Assembly (NCBI GenBank): GCA_032622095.1
Contig: CP136061.1
Coordinates: 38,879,797-38,943,796, forward strand
Direction of reading: 5' to 3'
Length of the DNA: 64,000 nucleotides
DNA from: Siphonodentalium dalli
Lineage: Eukaryota > Mollusca > Scaphopoda > Gadilida > Siphonodentaliidae
Shown piece after piece: positions 33,931 through 46,080 of the stretch. Position numbers and translations under genes: made by a program. Numbering within the stretch: position 1 is the stretch's first letter; every line of letters starts with the position of its first letter. The notes below the pieces were generated by a model. The model was given only the letters and a program-made list of their open reading frames with translations. It searched no databases and was not told the origin of the DNA.

Positions 33931-34084
33931 TATAGGTCCCGATCGACAATGTAAGCGTCCTTGGCGGGGGTCAGAAACTAATGATGACAAAAATAGCGAT
34001 TACACGCAGGTAGCTGAATGCAATGTTTCCTCCGAACTGAGTTTGTCATCCGGGCTGGCGGAAGTCGCTTCAGGGCGTGCATAG
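33931..34084 (+). CDS. possible terminal exon, unknown protein
   Basis: After a good acceptor (TTATTATTATCCACAG, ending at 33930) a 50-residue open reading runs IGPDRQCKRPWRGSETNDD to a TAG at 34082-34084. It is polar, Ser-rich and higher in G+C than the flanks, as a cytoplasmic C-terminus might be. ATTAAA near 34109 could serve as a polyadenylation signal. No domain is recognised and no upstream exon was found. It could equally be chance. Confidence 0.25.
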
Positions 34085-34160
34085 AGACACGTCCAGAGAA
34101 AGTCAATTAAAGTTGGCCGTTATGACGCAGACCACCTTGATAGTCTTTATAACATCAATT

Positions 34161-34400
34161 CTAAAGTATTTCAGTAGCAAAAACCAAAATCATTGCAATG
34201 CAGAAGTGAATACGGGGAGCTGAATAACTGCCATGGATCGAAACAATGACCATGTAATTAGCATAATTTATCCATACCAAAACAATCAGCCAGGTTGCTA
34301 ACCACATAACAGAGAAGAACACGATAGGTAGAATCATAGTCACGGTCTTGACAACTTGGTGTTGGTTGCTAATATTTGGTCAGAACATTTTTGTTCGTCA
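34161..34400 (-). CDS. possible exon of an integral membrane protein
   Basis: The minus-strand reading from about 34390 contains TVTMILPIVFFSVMWLATW and a second hydrophobic stretch, HFCIAMILVFATEIL, separated by a polar loop with GSYSAP. Two membrane segments with a leading LP and a loop of this kind vaguely resemble the first part of Frag1/DRAM-type proteins, but the similarity is weak. It ends in TAG at 34163-34161. No clear donor site was found. It lies head to head with the lectin-like gene. Confidence 0.2.
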
Positions 34401-34476
34401 GTGATATGAATAACGTAAACTCCAAAATGTAATTTGCCGTTTTGTTTCTAATTGAAAGCAGTTCGTGGAATTAGGC

Positions 34477-34729
34477 ATGAAATTCCTTCCATGTTTCTTG
34501 ATTTGGTATTTGCAGTCATCGCTCGTAGCATGCGATGTTCAACAGAAGAAATTTTGGAAAAATGACGGAAATATTTGTGAGAAAAGTGTCATTGCGTTGG
34601 TCAAAGCAAGGTCAAAGGTTGAATGTGGTGTAATGTGTTTAAGCAATCCTGACTGCTTGTCTTTCACATTCAACACGATGTGTTATCTGATGAACGATAA
34701 CAACGGGAAATTTGCACAAGGACCATCAG
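34477..34729 (+). CDS. PAN/C-type lectin protein, exon 1
   Basis: First coding exon of a predicted secreted, carbohydrate- or protein-binding protein. ATG 34477 starts a signal peptide (MKFLPCFLIWYLQSSLVACD). A GTG upstream is open but not a credible start. The mature part begins near DVQQKKFW and holds a PAN/apple-like module with cysteines in ICEKS, ECGVMC, PDCLSF and TMCYLMN, the usual spacing for that fold. The exon ends GGACCATCAG before GTGAGT at 34730, leaving phase 1. The open frame that continues into the intron has no domain. Joined with exons 2 and 3 it gives 606 nt, 201 aa plus stop. PAN plus C-type lectin architecture is common in molluscan secreted proteins. No TATA box or first non-coding exon was identified. 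Confidence 0.8.
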
Positions 34730-36720
34730 GTGAGTATTGTGGTGTATACTGTATGGTGTATATCAGGGGGGGGGGGTCGCGTAAAAAAATTACATATGTA
34801 GGGCGAAAACAATGTTTTTGCCCCTCTCGGGGACCCACCACCCATCTAACTGCAATTTGTTTCTGCCCAATTTTTGGGACCCACCCCCAAAATCTCACCA
34901 AAAAAACCCCAAAATATAAACAAAATCATAGCCTAGCAAAGAATTGTTCCGTCTCTTATTATTTAATACTATTCCAGCATTTTAATAAACCTCTAAATGG
35001 AGATTATTATATTAGTATAAAATGTGGAAATGCTGAATGCATGCACTTAAACACATTGGGCATAATGCCATAACACATAATAATTATGAGGTAATACATG
35101 TCCTGATATCCTCAATAACTCCATATTCTTTTATATAACAATAGTATAAGATGTTTTAGAGCCAAGGCCCAATAGTAATACTGTAGTAATAGGGGTAGAA
35201 CAAATTTCACCTCCCCTATTTCTGTGATATATATCTGCATATGGGTATGATGGGACCCAAGGAAAGTCACTCTCACAGCAGCTCACAGTCTAAATACATG
35301 TATGTATGTCATGTTGGTGAGTAGATTTACACATACCAATATTAGTGAAGAATTGGTAGTATTATTAACTTATTATTAGTGGGTGTTCGATTGAGTTGAA
35401 AAAGACCACTCTCACAACATTCATTCCTGTATCAAACTGTATTTTTTACAAGTTTAGTTTAAAGCCAGCGGATATATCCAAGCCACGGTCACATTGTACA
35501 AACAGTCCGTATAAGTGCCCCCTGTGCAATGCGGTTTACTGGACGTATCACATGGAAACCCAATTATAAGAACAAGCATCCTGGATCAGACTGTCCAGTT
35601 AAGATATGTGACTCTGAGAAAGATTGCTTGAAGAGAGTTGCATAGATTACCTGTGCAGTTTGATCCAGGTTAGTATGACTTATAATTAGTTTCAAGAACA
35701 AAGTTCACATTAGTCATGTTTATATTCTAGCTTTATGTTGCATATGGAATTAGGTTGAGACTTTAATAGCAAAAGCTACTTGTTATAGTTATATTACTCT
35801 ATCCTAAATTGAATATCAAAGCAACTAATAATGAACAAGCAACTAATAATTACAATACCATATGTATTGGCAGTCAAATAACTGGAACTCCAGATATACT
35901 ACCTTACTACGTGTATCCGCACAGTACGTAACTGCTTAGACTTGTGAATAATAACTGTGGTTGAATTAATATCACAAAAGGCTAAGCTTTCATATTATTA
36001 TCCAAATAGTATGAAGTTTTGTATGAGTTATTTTGTTTTATAGTTTTAAACCAGTGGAATATGGTGGAATTGTTATTGTTGTTTATATCATCATCAAGTT
36101 TATCTTGATAACAAATAATATCCATTATGTGGATTAAGAACAGAAGATGGTAATCATTTCATAATTATGCTTATATGTAAGCATTGTCGACTGATCGTGT
36201 CTGAGCATATAATTATGCTATAACAGTAAACAAATTTGTCAAAAGTAATTGCAAATTCACCACAGAATTCATCAATATAAACTCAGCTTTTTATTTTGTT
36301 CATACCCTTAAAGGGATACACATGTGTATATATATAGCTATAACATACACTTTGACATCCAATTGATAGGTTATCTTGGATATGCATATTATAAATGTTT
36401 GTTCTTGAGTTTTAATGTTTGTTATATGATGTGTTTATATATATAATTAATATATCTTTCATCCGTCGAAATCTGGTACATTAATTTTGACATACATCAG
36501 GATACATCCCTAAATGGTAGTTAGTACTGGTTAGTATGTTTTAAATAGCCTAGTGGGTCATATGGTTGATATTAAGATTACATGAGCACAGAAACTGAGT
36601 GATTTTAAGTGGAGAAAAAAATTAGCATTTTTTGTCATTTACTCATTTTTTTCCGGGTCCAAATGACCCACCCACCCCCGCCCTGTGTACGGAATTTTTG
36701 TGCGCGACCCCCCTGTGTAT
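34730..36720 (+). other. intron 1, proximal part
   Basis: A G11 run with TCGCG at 34767-34783 and a C-rich GCGCGACCCCCCTGTGTATAT at about 36701-36721 are inverted relative to each other, possibly the termini of an old 1.9-kb element. No coding sequence is recognised between them. Confidence 0.4.
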
Positions 36721-38450
36721 ATCAGAACTTATTTACATCTATATCTATATTTGCGAATGTCTGTCTGTCTGTCTGTGTTCTATATAAATTCACAGTGGAC
36801 CACCTAGATGGCACAAAAAGGGTCTAATAGGGGTAAAAGAAAATGGCGATGGTTAGACTTTTGTAAAGTGACGCAGTTGTTGTCAGGGGCAGAACTGGGG
36901 GAGGGGCAGAATTTGTTTTTGTCGCCGATTGCCACCAAACTTATATATAATCATCCTCATAATATGAGGAAACTAATGGTGTGATTTAAATATGTAAAAC
37001 GTCGCGCCGTTCGCATCAGGGATGCCCGGAAGGGGAGTGGGGCACCAAAATTGATCAAAATAATTCTAGCTCCGAATTCCACCAAATTGATGCACATTCT
37101 TCTGAGATCTTCTCCATGATACAAGGAATCGTATTGTGTGATTTAAAGACGCCAAATTGGTGTCGTTGGTGTGAGAGATTTGGGGGCTGGGGGCGGTGGG
37201 TGGGATAACTAAATCTGATAAAAATTGGTTTAGTCGCCGATTGCCACGAAACTTATACACATTCATCCCAATGGTGTGAGGTGTCTAATGGCGTGACTTA
37301 AAGCTGTCAAAAGTGGCGTCATCCGAGTCAGGAGTGCACCGAAAGGGAGAGGGGCACCAAAATTGATACACAATATTTTAGCGCCAATTTCCACCAAAGT
37401 GATAAATATTCTTATCCACGATATGAGCAATATAATCGTGTGGTTTAAAGACGTCATGTTGGTGCTGCTTTGGTTAGAGATGGGGGTGGGTGGGGTGTTC
37501 ACTAAATTTGATAAAAAAAATGTTTAGTCGCGGATAAGCACCAAACTTACAAATAATAATCTCCATGATATCAGGAGTCTAATTGTGTGGTTTAAAGATG
37601 TCAAAAGTGGGGCCATTCGAGTCAGGGTGGCCTAGATGGTGAGAGGACACAAACTTTGATAAACAACATGTTTTGGGCCGATTTCCACCTGGTTGATACA
37701 TATTTTTCCCCGTGATACGAATAATCGAATCGTGTGGTTTAAATGCGCCAAATTGGTGCCTTTCTGTGTGAGAGATATGCAATGGTGGCCTAAATTTGAT
37801 ACGAATTTGTATACTCGCCAATTTTCATAAATTGTATATATATTCTTCTCTATAGTGAATCTAAGTGTGAGTCCGAAAAACTTATAAAAATATGTTTAGT
37901 GCCAATTACCATCAAACTCATACACGTTCTTCTCAAATAATACAATGGATAAAATATTCGCGAATATCTGTCTGTGTGTTCTATATATAACTTTGAGGGT
38001 AAAATCGAGATGGCACCAAGGCGGTCTAACAGGGGTAACTTTTTACGAGTAAGATAATGGTGTGGGTTGAAATTTTCGTGTGACGTTGTTGGTGTCAGGG
38101 TCGGGGTTATTGTTAGCGCAGATTTCGACCAAATTGATATATTATTCTTCTCTGTGATACGAGAAATATAAACGTGTGATTTAAAGACGCGAAATTGGTG
38201 CCGGGTGAGAGATGGGGTGGGGGGGGGGGGTAATAACCATGATAAGAATTTGTTTAGTTGCCGATTACCACCAAACGTATATAAATTATAATCATCTCCA
38301 GTATATAATGCATGCATGAGTCTAATAGACGTGGTCTATATATTACACAAGTGGCGCGGTTCAAGTCATGCATGAGGGGAGTTGATACACATATATTTAG
38401 CACCGATTCCACCAAATTCATGCATGTTCTTCTCTAGGGCCATCTCAAAG
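36721..38450 (+). repeat. degenerate ~150-bp intronic satellite
   Basis: Units of about 147-166 bp recur, carrying GATTxCCACCAAACTTATA, an ATTCTTCTC-like word, then TGTGTGATTTAAAGACG and CAAATTGGTG. At least eight diverged units can be followed (for example 37077, 37243, 37390, 37538, 37685). A TCTGTCTGTC microsatellite leader occurs at 36760 and again in part near 37968. A relative lies at 54650-55000. Confidence 0.75.
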
Positions 38451-39671
38451 TCGTTCTAAGGAGTTTCTGGCATTCCCATTTCACAATCTTGTCAAATGGT
38501 AAGTCACTTGAGCAATTATATCTTCTCGGCTGTCATATTTATATGGGGTGGAAATCAGGGCATTCCTATATTGATCTAGCAACACAGATACATAAAATAA
38601 AGCATTAAAAGTATATTTATATCAATCTATTTAAGAGATACATATATTCATTCAACCGAGGGACCTTGAATCGTCAGATGATTGCATATTAGAATGGCTC
38701 ATGTATATATTATAGCACGATTGAGTCTGTCCCATTCAATATAGTTTCTACAAAAACAGTTTAAATTGCCAAGAGATATGCAAATGTAGAGCAGGTTTGT
38801 TCAAATATAGTTATCACAGTGTGCAGACAAATATGGTTACTTCTGAGATAAAGGTTAACGCAGATCGTAGCACATGACTTTACAGGATCCTCCAAAAGTG
38901 ACATATGGCAATGAAATGAAATTTATTTTCAAACTATATAAATTTTATTCGGAGACTCAGGTACTTCTTCATTCCTCGTCTCCCGATTTCGATTCGCGTT
39001 TGTGCAACAATAATACATTTTGGTACACTGGCTCTATTTCCTGTTATCCGACGACGGTTGCGTATAATTAGAATGTGTTTAATGAATGGAATCAGTGTAG
39101 GATAATAAAATGTTTTACTTATATAATCATTGTATACATGGAATAAGTGTTGTCTAAGGACCAAACGCACGTTTATTTTCCAAAATTTTCCTGATATATA
39201 AAAAGGTTTTTTTCTCAAAATCTGTCTGGAATAGCTTTTTGTAATTTGGTTTTATGCGATGTTGTTTTAACATGTTTTGGCTCATACATACGCTCTATCA
39301 TTGTGACCTCATCTGCATATGACCCGACCTGGAATATGAATATGAGTGCACTGATTGGCTAGAATAAGCATGGGCGTCGGTATTGTTTAATATTTATGTA
39401 GATGAGGCGAATATAAGAGAGAACAACAACTATTTCAGAATTACCCTGCGATTTTGTCGTTGTAAAACAGATAACGACGGTGTGTTGATTTGTATCAGTA
39501 AATAAAATATTAGCCGACACAAATCAATGAAAGCTAAATTAGTTAGTTGAATGTTTGATTGAATTTAACCATAATAAGCTGGATGGAGGTGAATTTTGAT
39601 GAATCATATCGCCATGTTTCTTGAGCTGGTCAATTTTGAATTTTACGCTCTCTGGAGATAATATTCGGTGT
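38451..39671 (+). other. intron 1, middle part
   Basis: AT-rich with no clear repeat; open frames here have no domain. Confidence 0.4.
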
Positions 39672-40216
39672 CAAAAATGTATTATAAAGTTATTATACAA
39701 TGATGTGTACAGTATGTGTTTTCATTACACGCTTGTTTCTAGAAGTACAGTGTTATTGCTGTTCAATATTTACAATCCGTATGGAACGTACGTTCCATAC
39801 TCATCTCGTTGACGTAAAAAGACGTACATATGACGTTCGCCTCAACCATGAAACTGGAACTATTTAAATAAAAGAATCATCACACATGACAAACACGCCC
39901 TGTATGAGCCCAAATAACATTCTAATCCTGTATTTTTAATGCACGGATTCTAGGACGCGAAGCGTGTAATAAACACAGATCGACACGATGTGTAAATGGG
40001 TTTGTCGATACGGCACTCGTGCTGTAGCGGAAGGATAGAATTCGAGGCACAAGCGCCTCTCGTTCTATCCTTCCGCGACAACACTCGTGCCGTATCGACA
40101 AACCCATTTACACATCGTGTCGTTCTGTGTATTTCTTGTACGAGTCCAGGTTGTGGTGAAAAGTCATATTGTATATATGACTTTTCACCACAACCTGGAC
40201 GAATACAAGAAAAACT
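39672..40216. mobile_element. nested foldback element with two large hairpins
   Basis: Hairpin 1 (39973-40130) has 76-bp arms that are about 90% complementary: ACACAG.TCGACACGATGTG, AAATGGGTTTGTCGATACGG, GCGGAAGGATAGAA. Hairpin 2 (40132-40212) has 37-bp nearly perfect arms (TTTCTTGTACGAGTCCAGGT). To the left, ATTACACGCTT (39724) pairs with AAGCGTGTAAT (39960). Comparison with the decayed copy at 31207-31345, in which the hairpin-2 arm directly follows ATGTGTTTTT, shows that 39722-40131 is an insertion. It lies in intron 1, about 680 bp before exon 2. Confidence 0.8.
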
Positions 40217-40897
40217 CATACTATACACAACATTGAATAATGACATTTTTATTATCCATCTGTATGTTTATCCAAATTTTGGGAATAAAACATTTGTGGT
40301 TTTATTTTTGGTATTTGTCGGCACTTATTTCTCTATAAAAGCCTGTATTTGATCATCAGAAAGCATGATTTGGAACAGTAAACACGGAAATGAAAAACAA
40401 ACTCAAAGCGGAAGTGAAACGTCCGCTAAATCGACCAGTGTTGCGCGCATCACAATTTCACCGATTCATTTCGCAATAGTTAATTCGTGACGCCACGGAG
40501 TCCCAATGAAAAAGTGATATTGCACACTTGGGAGTCCAATATTACATTCGGGAGTACAATATGACATTTTCCCGGACTATCACGTGGCGGCTTTTGTCCA
40601 ATCGGAAATGGTGTTAGTTAAGGGATGGATAATAATAAATGATATGGATAGAAATAGCAAAACAGAATAAAGAGAATAGAAATAATTGATGCCACTTGCC
40701 CATGTAAATTAGAAACAAAGCTAATTTCTCCAGAACCCACTTGCATCCCCTGTTGTCATATAGGATATGGAATCTAAAACCGTATTTAAGAATAATGAAG
40801 CTTATTGTAAGATAAATGTTCATGTCATTTCATGCTCTATAAAACTTAACTATTTATACTGAATATCTGAGCATATAAATTGAAATCGTTATTTCAG
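40217..40897 (+). other. intron 1, distal part
   Basis: No repeat recognised apart from a CAATATTACATTCGGGAGTAC-like local duplication near 40528-40565. It ends with the acceptor GTTATTTCAG. Confidence 0.45.
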
Positions 40898-41029
40898 GCA
40901 CCACAGTACAGGTACTGATTCAACAAAAGAGTTGGGTTGATGCACAATCTCATTGTATATCACTGGGTGGCCACCTGTTGAGAATAAAAAGCCAGTGCAT
41001 GCATGACACAATCAAACAACAATTGAATG
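40898..41029 (+). CDS. PAN/C-type lectin protein, exon 2 (CTLD first half)
   Basis: A 132-nt phase 1-1 exon bounded by TTATTTCAG and GTGAGT. It encodes VLIQQKSWVDAQSHCISLGG then HLLRIKSQ. This is the opening of a C-type lectin domain: the aromatic SW, the AxxxC first cysteine (residue 104 of the protein), LGGHL, and the I-x-S-Q strand followed by the helix that ends with IKQQLN. Its size and phase let it join exons 1 and 3 without interruption, and the reading across the exon 2/3 junction (QQLNGD-TVDSYW) is what the family predicts. One extra cysteine (SQC) is unusual at this position. Confidence 0.85.
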
Positions 41030-41819
41030 GTGAGTAAATTAGTATAAGATATCGACACCCATGGTCCGCGCTGAGTGGACCAAAATTAACTTTGGCCAAA
41101 TAACTTGCCAAATTAAAATATTTTTTGCTAAATTCTTTTATAATTTGCAAATGCTAACACTGATAGCATAATTTTCTGCAACATTGAGTTTTATTTTGTG
41201 GTTTATCATACAACAATAAACCAATCACCGAATATTAAAATCGGAGAAGGGTTGCTTCATCAGAAGGGCACATTACAAGAGGATTAGCTATGTAAGCATC
41301 ACCACCACATTAAATACTGGTAATCCCTCACCCATCAATACTAATGCTATCAGATTAATAACTGCATCTTAATAAAGGTGTTAACTTTTCCTAGGCCTTA
41401 TAAAACACCTCTAATATAATTGTGAGAGTTTCCTGAAATGAATGGTATTGACTGACCAATATTTTTTCAACTTTCTTGAGGAATTAAAAAGTGACTTGCC
41501 AAAACTTTTGCCAAATGAAAATGTTTTTTGCCAAATTTGAATTATTTTTGCCATTGGCAAATTTGGCAAATGCAGCTGTTTAGATCATGCCACGAATAGC
41601 TACCCTTAGCTGCCCACGGGCGTAGGCCGGAGTAGAGATTCGTGGTATGATCTAGCATATGTGGAACAGCTACACGTTCGAATACGGAATCACCCGTTTA
41701 TATTTCCCAAAACGTATTACACGTTAGTATGTCAGCCGAAGCTGTCGATGTCAGTCAGAGATAGTTTCGTGGAATTTAATAGAAAACGTATGCGGTGACG
41801 TTATGCATCGGCGAAAGCC
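41030..41819 (+). other. intron 2, proximal part
   Basis: Contains TTGCCAAATT-type A/T words, for example around 41090-41150 and 41495-41575 (GACTTGCCAAAA, TTTTTTGCCAAATTTG), suggesting a degenerate repeat. No gene. Confidence 0.45.
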
Positions 41820-43530
41820 CCATAATTATTTAGCGATGGTAATACGGAGGATATCGGAATGTCTAGCGATGGTAATACGAAGGATATCAGAATGTTTAGC
41901 GATGGTAATACGAAGGATATCAGAATGTTTATCGATGCTAATACGGGGGATATCGGTATATTTAACGATGTTAATACTAAGGACATCGAAATGTTTAGCG
42001 ATGTTAGTACAGAGGATATCGGAATGCTTAGCGATGGTAACACAAAGGCTATCATAATGTTTAGCGATGGTAATACTAAGGACATCGAAATGTTTAGCGA
42101 TGGTAATACGAATGACATCGAAATGTTTAGCGATGTTAATAGGAAGGCTATATGAATGTTTACCGAGGGTAATACGAAGGATATCGGAAAGTAGTGATGG
42201 TAATACGAACGCTATCAGAATGTCTAGCAGTGTTAATACGGAGGGATATCGGAATATTTAGCGATTGTAATACGAAGGGATATCGGAATGTTTAGCGATT
42301 GTAATACGATGGATATCGGAATGTTTAGCGATGGTAATACGAAGGGATATCGGAATGTTTAGCGATGGTAATACGAAGGGATATCGGAATGTTTAGCGAT
42401 GGTAATACGAAGGGATATCGGAATGTTTAGCGATGGTAATATGAAGGGATATCGGAATACGGAGGATATCGGAATGTTTAGCGATGGTAATACGAAGGGA
42501 TATCGGAATGTTTAACGATGGTAATACGAAGGGATATCGGAATGTTTAGCGATGGTAATATGAAGGGATATCGGGATACGGAGGATATCGAAATGTTTAG
42601 CGATGGCAATACGATGGGATATCGAAATGTTTAGCGATGGTAATACGATGGGATATCGGAATGTTTAGCGATGTTATTACGAAGGATATCGGAATGTTTA
42701 GCGATGGTAATACGATGGGATATCGGAATGTTTAGCGATGTTAGTACGAAGGATATCGGAATGTTTAGCGATGGTAATACGAAGGATATCGGAATGTTTA
42801 GCGATGGTAATACGAAGGATATCGGAATGTTTAGCGATGGTAATACGGAGGATATCGGAATGTTTAGGGATGGTAATACGGAGGATATCGGAATGTTTAG
42901 CGATGGTAATACGATGGGATATCGGAATGTTTAGCGATGTTAGTACGAAGGATATCGGAATGTTTAGCGATGGTAATATGGAGGATATCGGAATGTTTAG
43001 CGATGTTAGTACGGGGATATCAGTATGTTTAGCGATGGTAATATGAAGGGATATCGGGATACGAAGGATATCGAAATGTTTAGCGATGGTAATACGATGG
43101 GATATCGAAATGTTTAGCGATGGTAATACGATGGGATATCGGAATGTTTAGCGATGTTAGTATGAAGGATATCGGAATGTTTAGCGATGGTAATACGATG
43201 GGATATCGGAATGTTTAGCGATGTTAGTACGAAGGATATCGGAATGTTTAGCGATGGTAATACGAAGGATATCGGAATGTTTAGCGATGGCGATACGAAG
43301 GATATCGGAATGTTTAGCGATGGTAATACGGAGGATATCGGAATGTTTAGCGATGGTAATACGGAGGATATCGGAATGTTTAGCGATGGTAATACGATGG
43401 GATATCGGAATGTTTAGCGATGTTAGTACGAAGGATATCGGAATGTTTAGCGATGGTAATACGGAGGATATCGGAATGTTTAGCGATGGTAATACGATGG
43501 GATATTGGTATGTTTAGCGATGTTAGTGCG
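41820..43530. repeat. 33/34-bp minisatellite in intron 2
   Basis: About 50 units of 33 bp, AGCGATGGTAATACGAAGGA then TATCGGAATGTTT. There is a 34-bp variant (extra G before ATATCGG) and occasional 19-bp part units (GGGATACGGAGGATATCG). A higher-order block of about 490 bp is duplicated: the marker GGGATATCGGGATACG occurs at about 42564 and 43051, followed by the same order of variants. The 33-bp period keeps long frames open (MFSDGNTKDIG), but it lies in an intron and is not a protein. Confidence 0.95.
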
Positions 43531-43711
43531 TAGCTGTTCAATAATCGGGGTTAACTATTTCTATACTGAATGGATTATAAAATTCAGTTGTAAAAAATAT
43601 ACATTGGGTGGTTTATTATTCATTGGAGAGGTGTTCAGGGAATAAAAGCGGACAACGGATAATACAAATACAGACGGAATCCTATTTATTTGTGGGAAAT
43701 ATGGATATTAA
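43531..43711 (+). other. intron 2 spacer
   Basis: Unremarkable sequence between the minisatellite and the MITE. Confidence 0.4.
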
Positions 43712-44113
43712 CCCTATACCCAACAAAACGGCCAAAAACGCCCAAATAAAGCTTCAACAGCCTAAAATATCTTCGGTCTGTCTCAATAACACCATACAAA
43801 TATGGATATCATTGGAACCGGTTCATTGACCACATTGTGATGGTTACAGTTATGCCCTGTGCCAATGCACTCTCTTATATATGCGAGTCGACCATAGGTC
43901 GCCTCGCATATATAAGAGAATGCATTGGCCTAAAAAAAAAAATTCTTACATTTTTTAACAATTTTTATAATATTGTTCTACATTCTTTGACAATTTTATC
44001 ATTTTTAATATGTGTTAAGCCAATGCATTCTCTTATATATGTGAGGCGACCTATGGTCGACTCGCATATATAAAATAATGCATTGGCACAGGGCCGTTCT
44101 GCTGGGTAAAGGG
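43712..44113 (-). mobile_element. piggyBac-like MITE with two hairpins, copy 2
   Basis: TTAA at 43708-43711 and 44114-44117. Ends are CCCTATACCCAACA and GCTGGGTAAAGGG. It is in the opposite orientation to the 31774-32165 copy and highly similar to it (TAT..CAAATATGG, TCGGTCTGTCTCAATA, AAAGCTTCAACAGCC). Hairpins lie at 43862-43928 and 44020-44086, each 67 nt with the CCAATGCA...TGCGAG arm. The spacer between them differs most from copy 1. Confidence 0.85.
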
Positions 44114-44684
44114 TTAATAAGTTCAACAAATGACCTGTAGTTTGTTGAACTTATTATCTGAACATTTACTGAGAGATAACTACTCGTCAATGAGTATTTC
44201 GTAAAGAAAGCGTTAACTCATATTTGAATGAATATTTGGACCACATCACTGCATGCAGCAGTTAAATCTATTTCAATGTTAGTAAGTCTCGGCTGATTTA
44301 AATCGATTCTTCGTCACATACTTCGAAATTGGGAAGTCCTAATGTGATCGTAGTTTGATAACTCAAGACACCACACAAGTCAGGTGGGAACAGATATGGT
44401 AAATGCTCTATTATTCGTGTCGCTGGTTCATTTGGAACAATTAATTAGCATGCTAAAATACGTGAAATTCTGTAGTAACTGTTTTAATTTGTATTTTATG
44501 AACATAAAAGTACATTTGAATTAATATAATTTCATCACAATATAGACACATACAAGTAATACTTAGAGAATAAACATTAGTATTGTTGCACATCTAGATG
44601 ATATAGTAAACACAATAGAAGCGATATTTTGATAAAGCTTTGATACTCAACGGCACGTATATCGTATACGTGGAACTGATGTTA
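44114..44684 (+). other. intron 2 spacer
   Basis: TAATAAGTTCAACAAATGAC at 44115 is followed by the complementary GTTTGTTGAACTTATTA at 44141, a short foldback. No gene. Confidence 0.45.
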
Positions 44685-46011
44685 TGGAACACTATTACAC
44701 CCACTTACTAATGGCGCTTCTGGCGTACGCCCAAAGCGACAAAACATGCGTTGTGCAAGGAACCCATTTATACCACTTTATTTTGTCGAATAATCCAGCA
44801 GGCCACAGAACCTAGACATGCAACGGGACGAAATCCTCGCCCGCGACCGAACCGATCAACATGTTCTCCTGAAAATCCGCACATTAGCTTGTTTTTGTTA
44901 GGTTTATCTGTTGAGAATCGAACAATTTTGAGTCGATAATCTGCTGAAAATGAGAACATTTTAGTCACATTACCGACTCATAATGAGGCGAGTCTAAGCA
45001 GATTATGTGCGCACAATGACCAATAAGCCAACTCACGACTTTTCAGGTGTACGCTTTAACATGTGTTTTCACTGTGGCCCGCGCCACAACACGAAATAAC
45101 GAGCATGACTCCATTATCTGCTTATTTCAGAATCAAATAATCACATTATGTCTCTATTTCATTTTATGTGTCAAGTATGTGCGTACTTGCGCGAGGATAT
45201 GTTGAACCAACACATGCGACATTAATTTAGTCGACCGCAATAAAAGCGGCGTATGTTTTAGCGACATAATGGAGTGGCATAAATAGGATTGCATAGTTGT
45301 GTCGCTTGTGGCGAGCGCGGCAATGTGGCAGGTTTTGACGCGCGACAGCGACACAAGCGATGGAATGTGAGACATTATGGAATGTTTTGGCGCGCGGGGA
45401 CATCGACACCAGCGACGAAATATGCAACAAATGTCTGATGTTTTGGCGCTTGTGTCGGCTTTCGGCGCGCCCCAAAAACAAACGATAATGTCGCACGTTT
45501 GTGTGAGAAATTAGCCACGCGGTCAGTTTTCGGCATGTGCAATGATTATTCTATATATATTCTGGTTCATTGTGGAAAAATTGCACCATCATTTAATTTA
45601 TGAAATTTATCAACTGCTAACTATATACAACTTTCTATGGAATACTCATGATACCCTCATAATTAAGGGAGGGTCACCCGATGCAGGGACGTGGCAGCAT
45701 TGCTAAGGGTTCCTGATCCCGCCCGGAGGCCAGCCAAAAACATTCTAATTAAATTTTAAAAGGGGCCTGGAATTGGATGGAGGTACACCGCCACAAGCGT
45801 TAAAACATGCGACATTTGTCGCACATTTCGTCACTTGTGTCTCTTTCGGGTGCCAAACACAGGCGACATGTTTTGTGCCGCGCCGACAGCGACACAAGTG
45901 AAAACATGTTAGCCATTATTTCACGTGTTTTGGCGCTTCTGTCGCTTTCGCACGTGTCGCTTTCTGTGCGCACCAGAAGCGCCGTTAGGAGGTGGCCCTA
46001 ATAGTATTCCA
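44685..46011. mobile_element. 1.3-kb TIR element next to exon 3
   Basis: Inverted ends of about 60 bp. The left is TGGAACACTATTA...CTAATGGCGCTTCTGG, and the right complements to TGGAATACTATTA...CTAACGGCGCTTCTGG, continuing through AAAGCGACA. TA abuts both ends (44683-44684 and 46012-46013). The interior has repeated CGACACAAGCG/TTTTGGCGC units (45210-45480 and 45790-45960), a copy of the GAGTCGATAA dispersed repeat (44920-45165), and a CAGGGACGTGGC terminus at 45685. No transposase frame. It ends 69 bp before exon 3. Confidence 0.75.
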
Positions 46012-46080
46012 TATAGATGTTTCTGTGTGGCGGGCAGTTTTCAGGAATCATCATCACGACTCATGTTGAGTATTTTCCAG

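Noticed and set aside
34161-34400. TM6-TM7 exon of the same GPCR as 13780-14109
   Set aside because: The 13.8-kb exon already contains all of TM7, so the two pieces would overlap; the 34-kb piece also lacks a CWxP-type helix 6.
34730-35073. Read-through extension of lectin-like exon 1
   Set aside because: GTGAGT at 34730 and the matching phase-1 exons downstream make it intron; the extension is low-complexity.
41801-43517. Long repeat-protein genes (MFSDGNTKDIG repeats)
   Set aside because: The frames follow from a 33-bp period, are broken by 34-bp units, and lie inside a lectin-gene intron.
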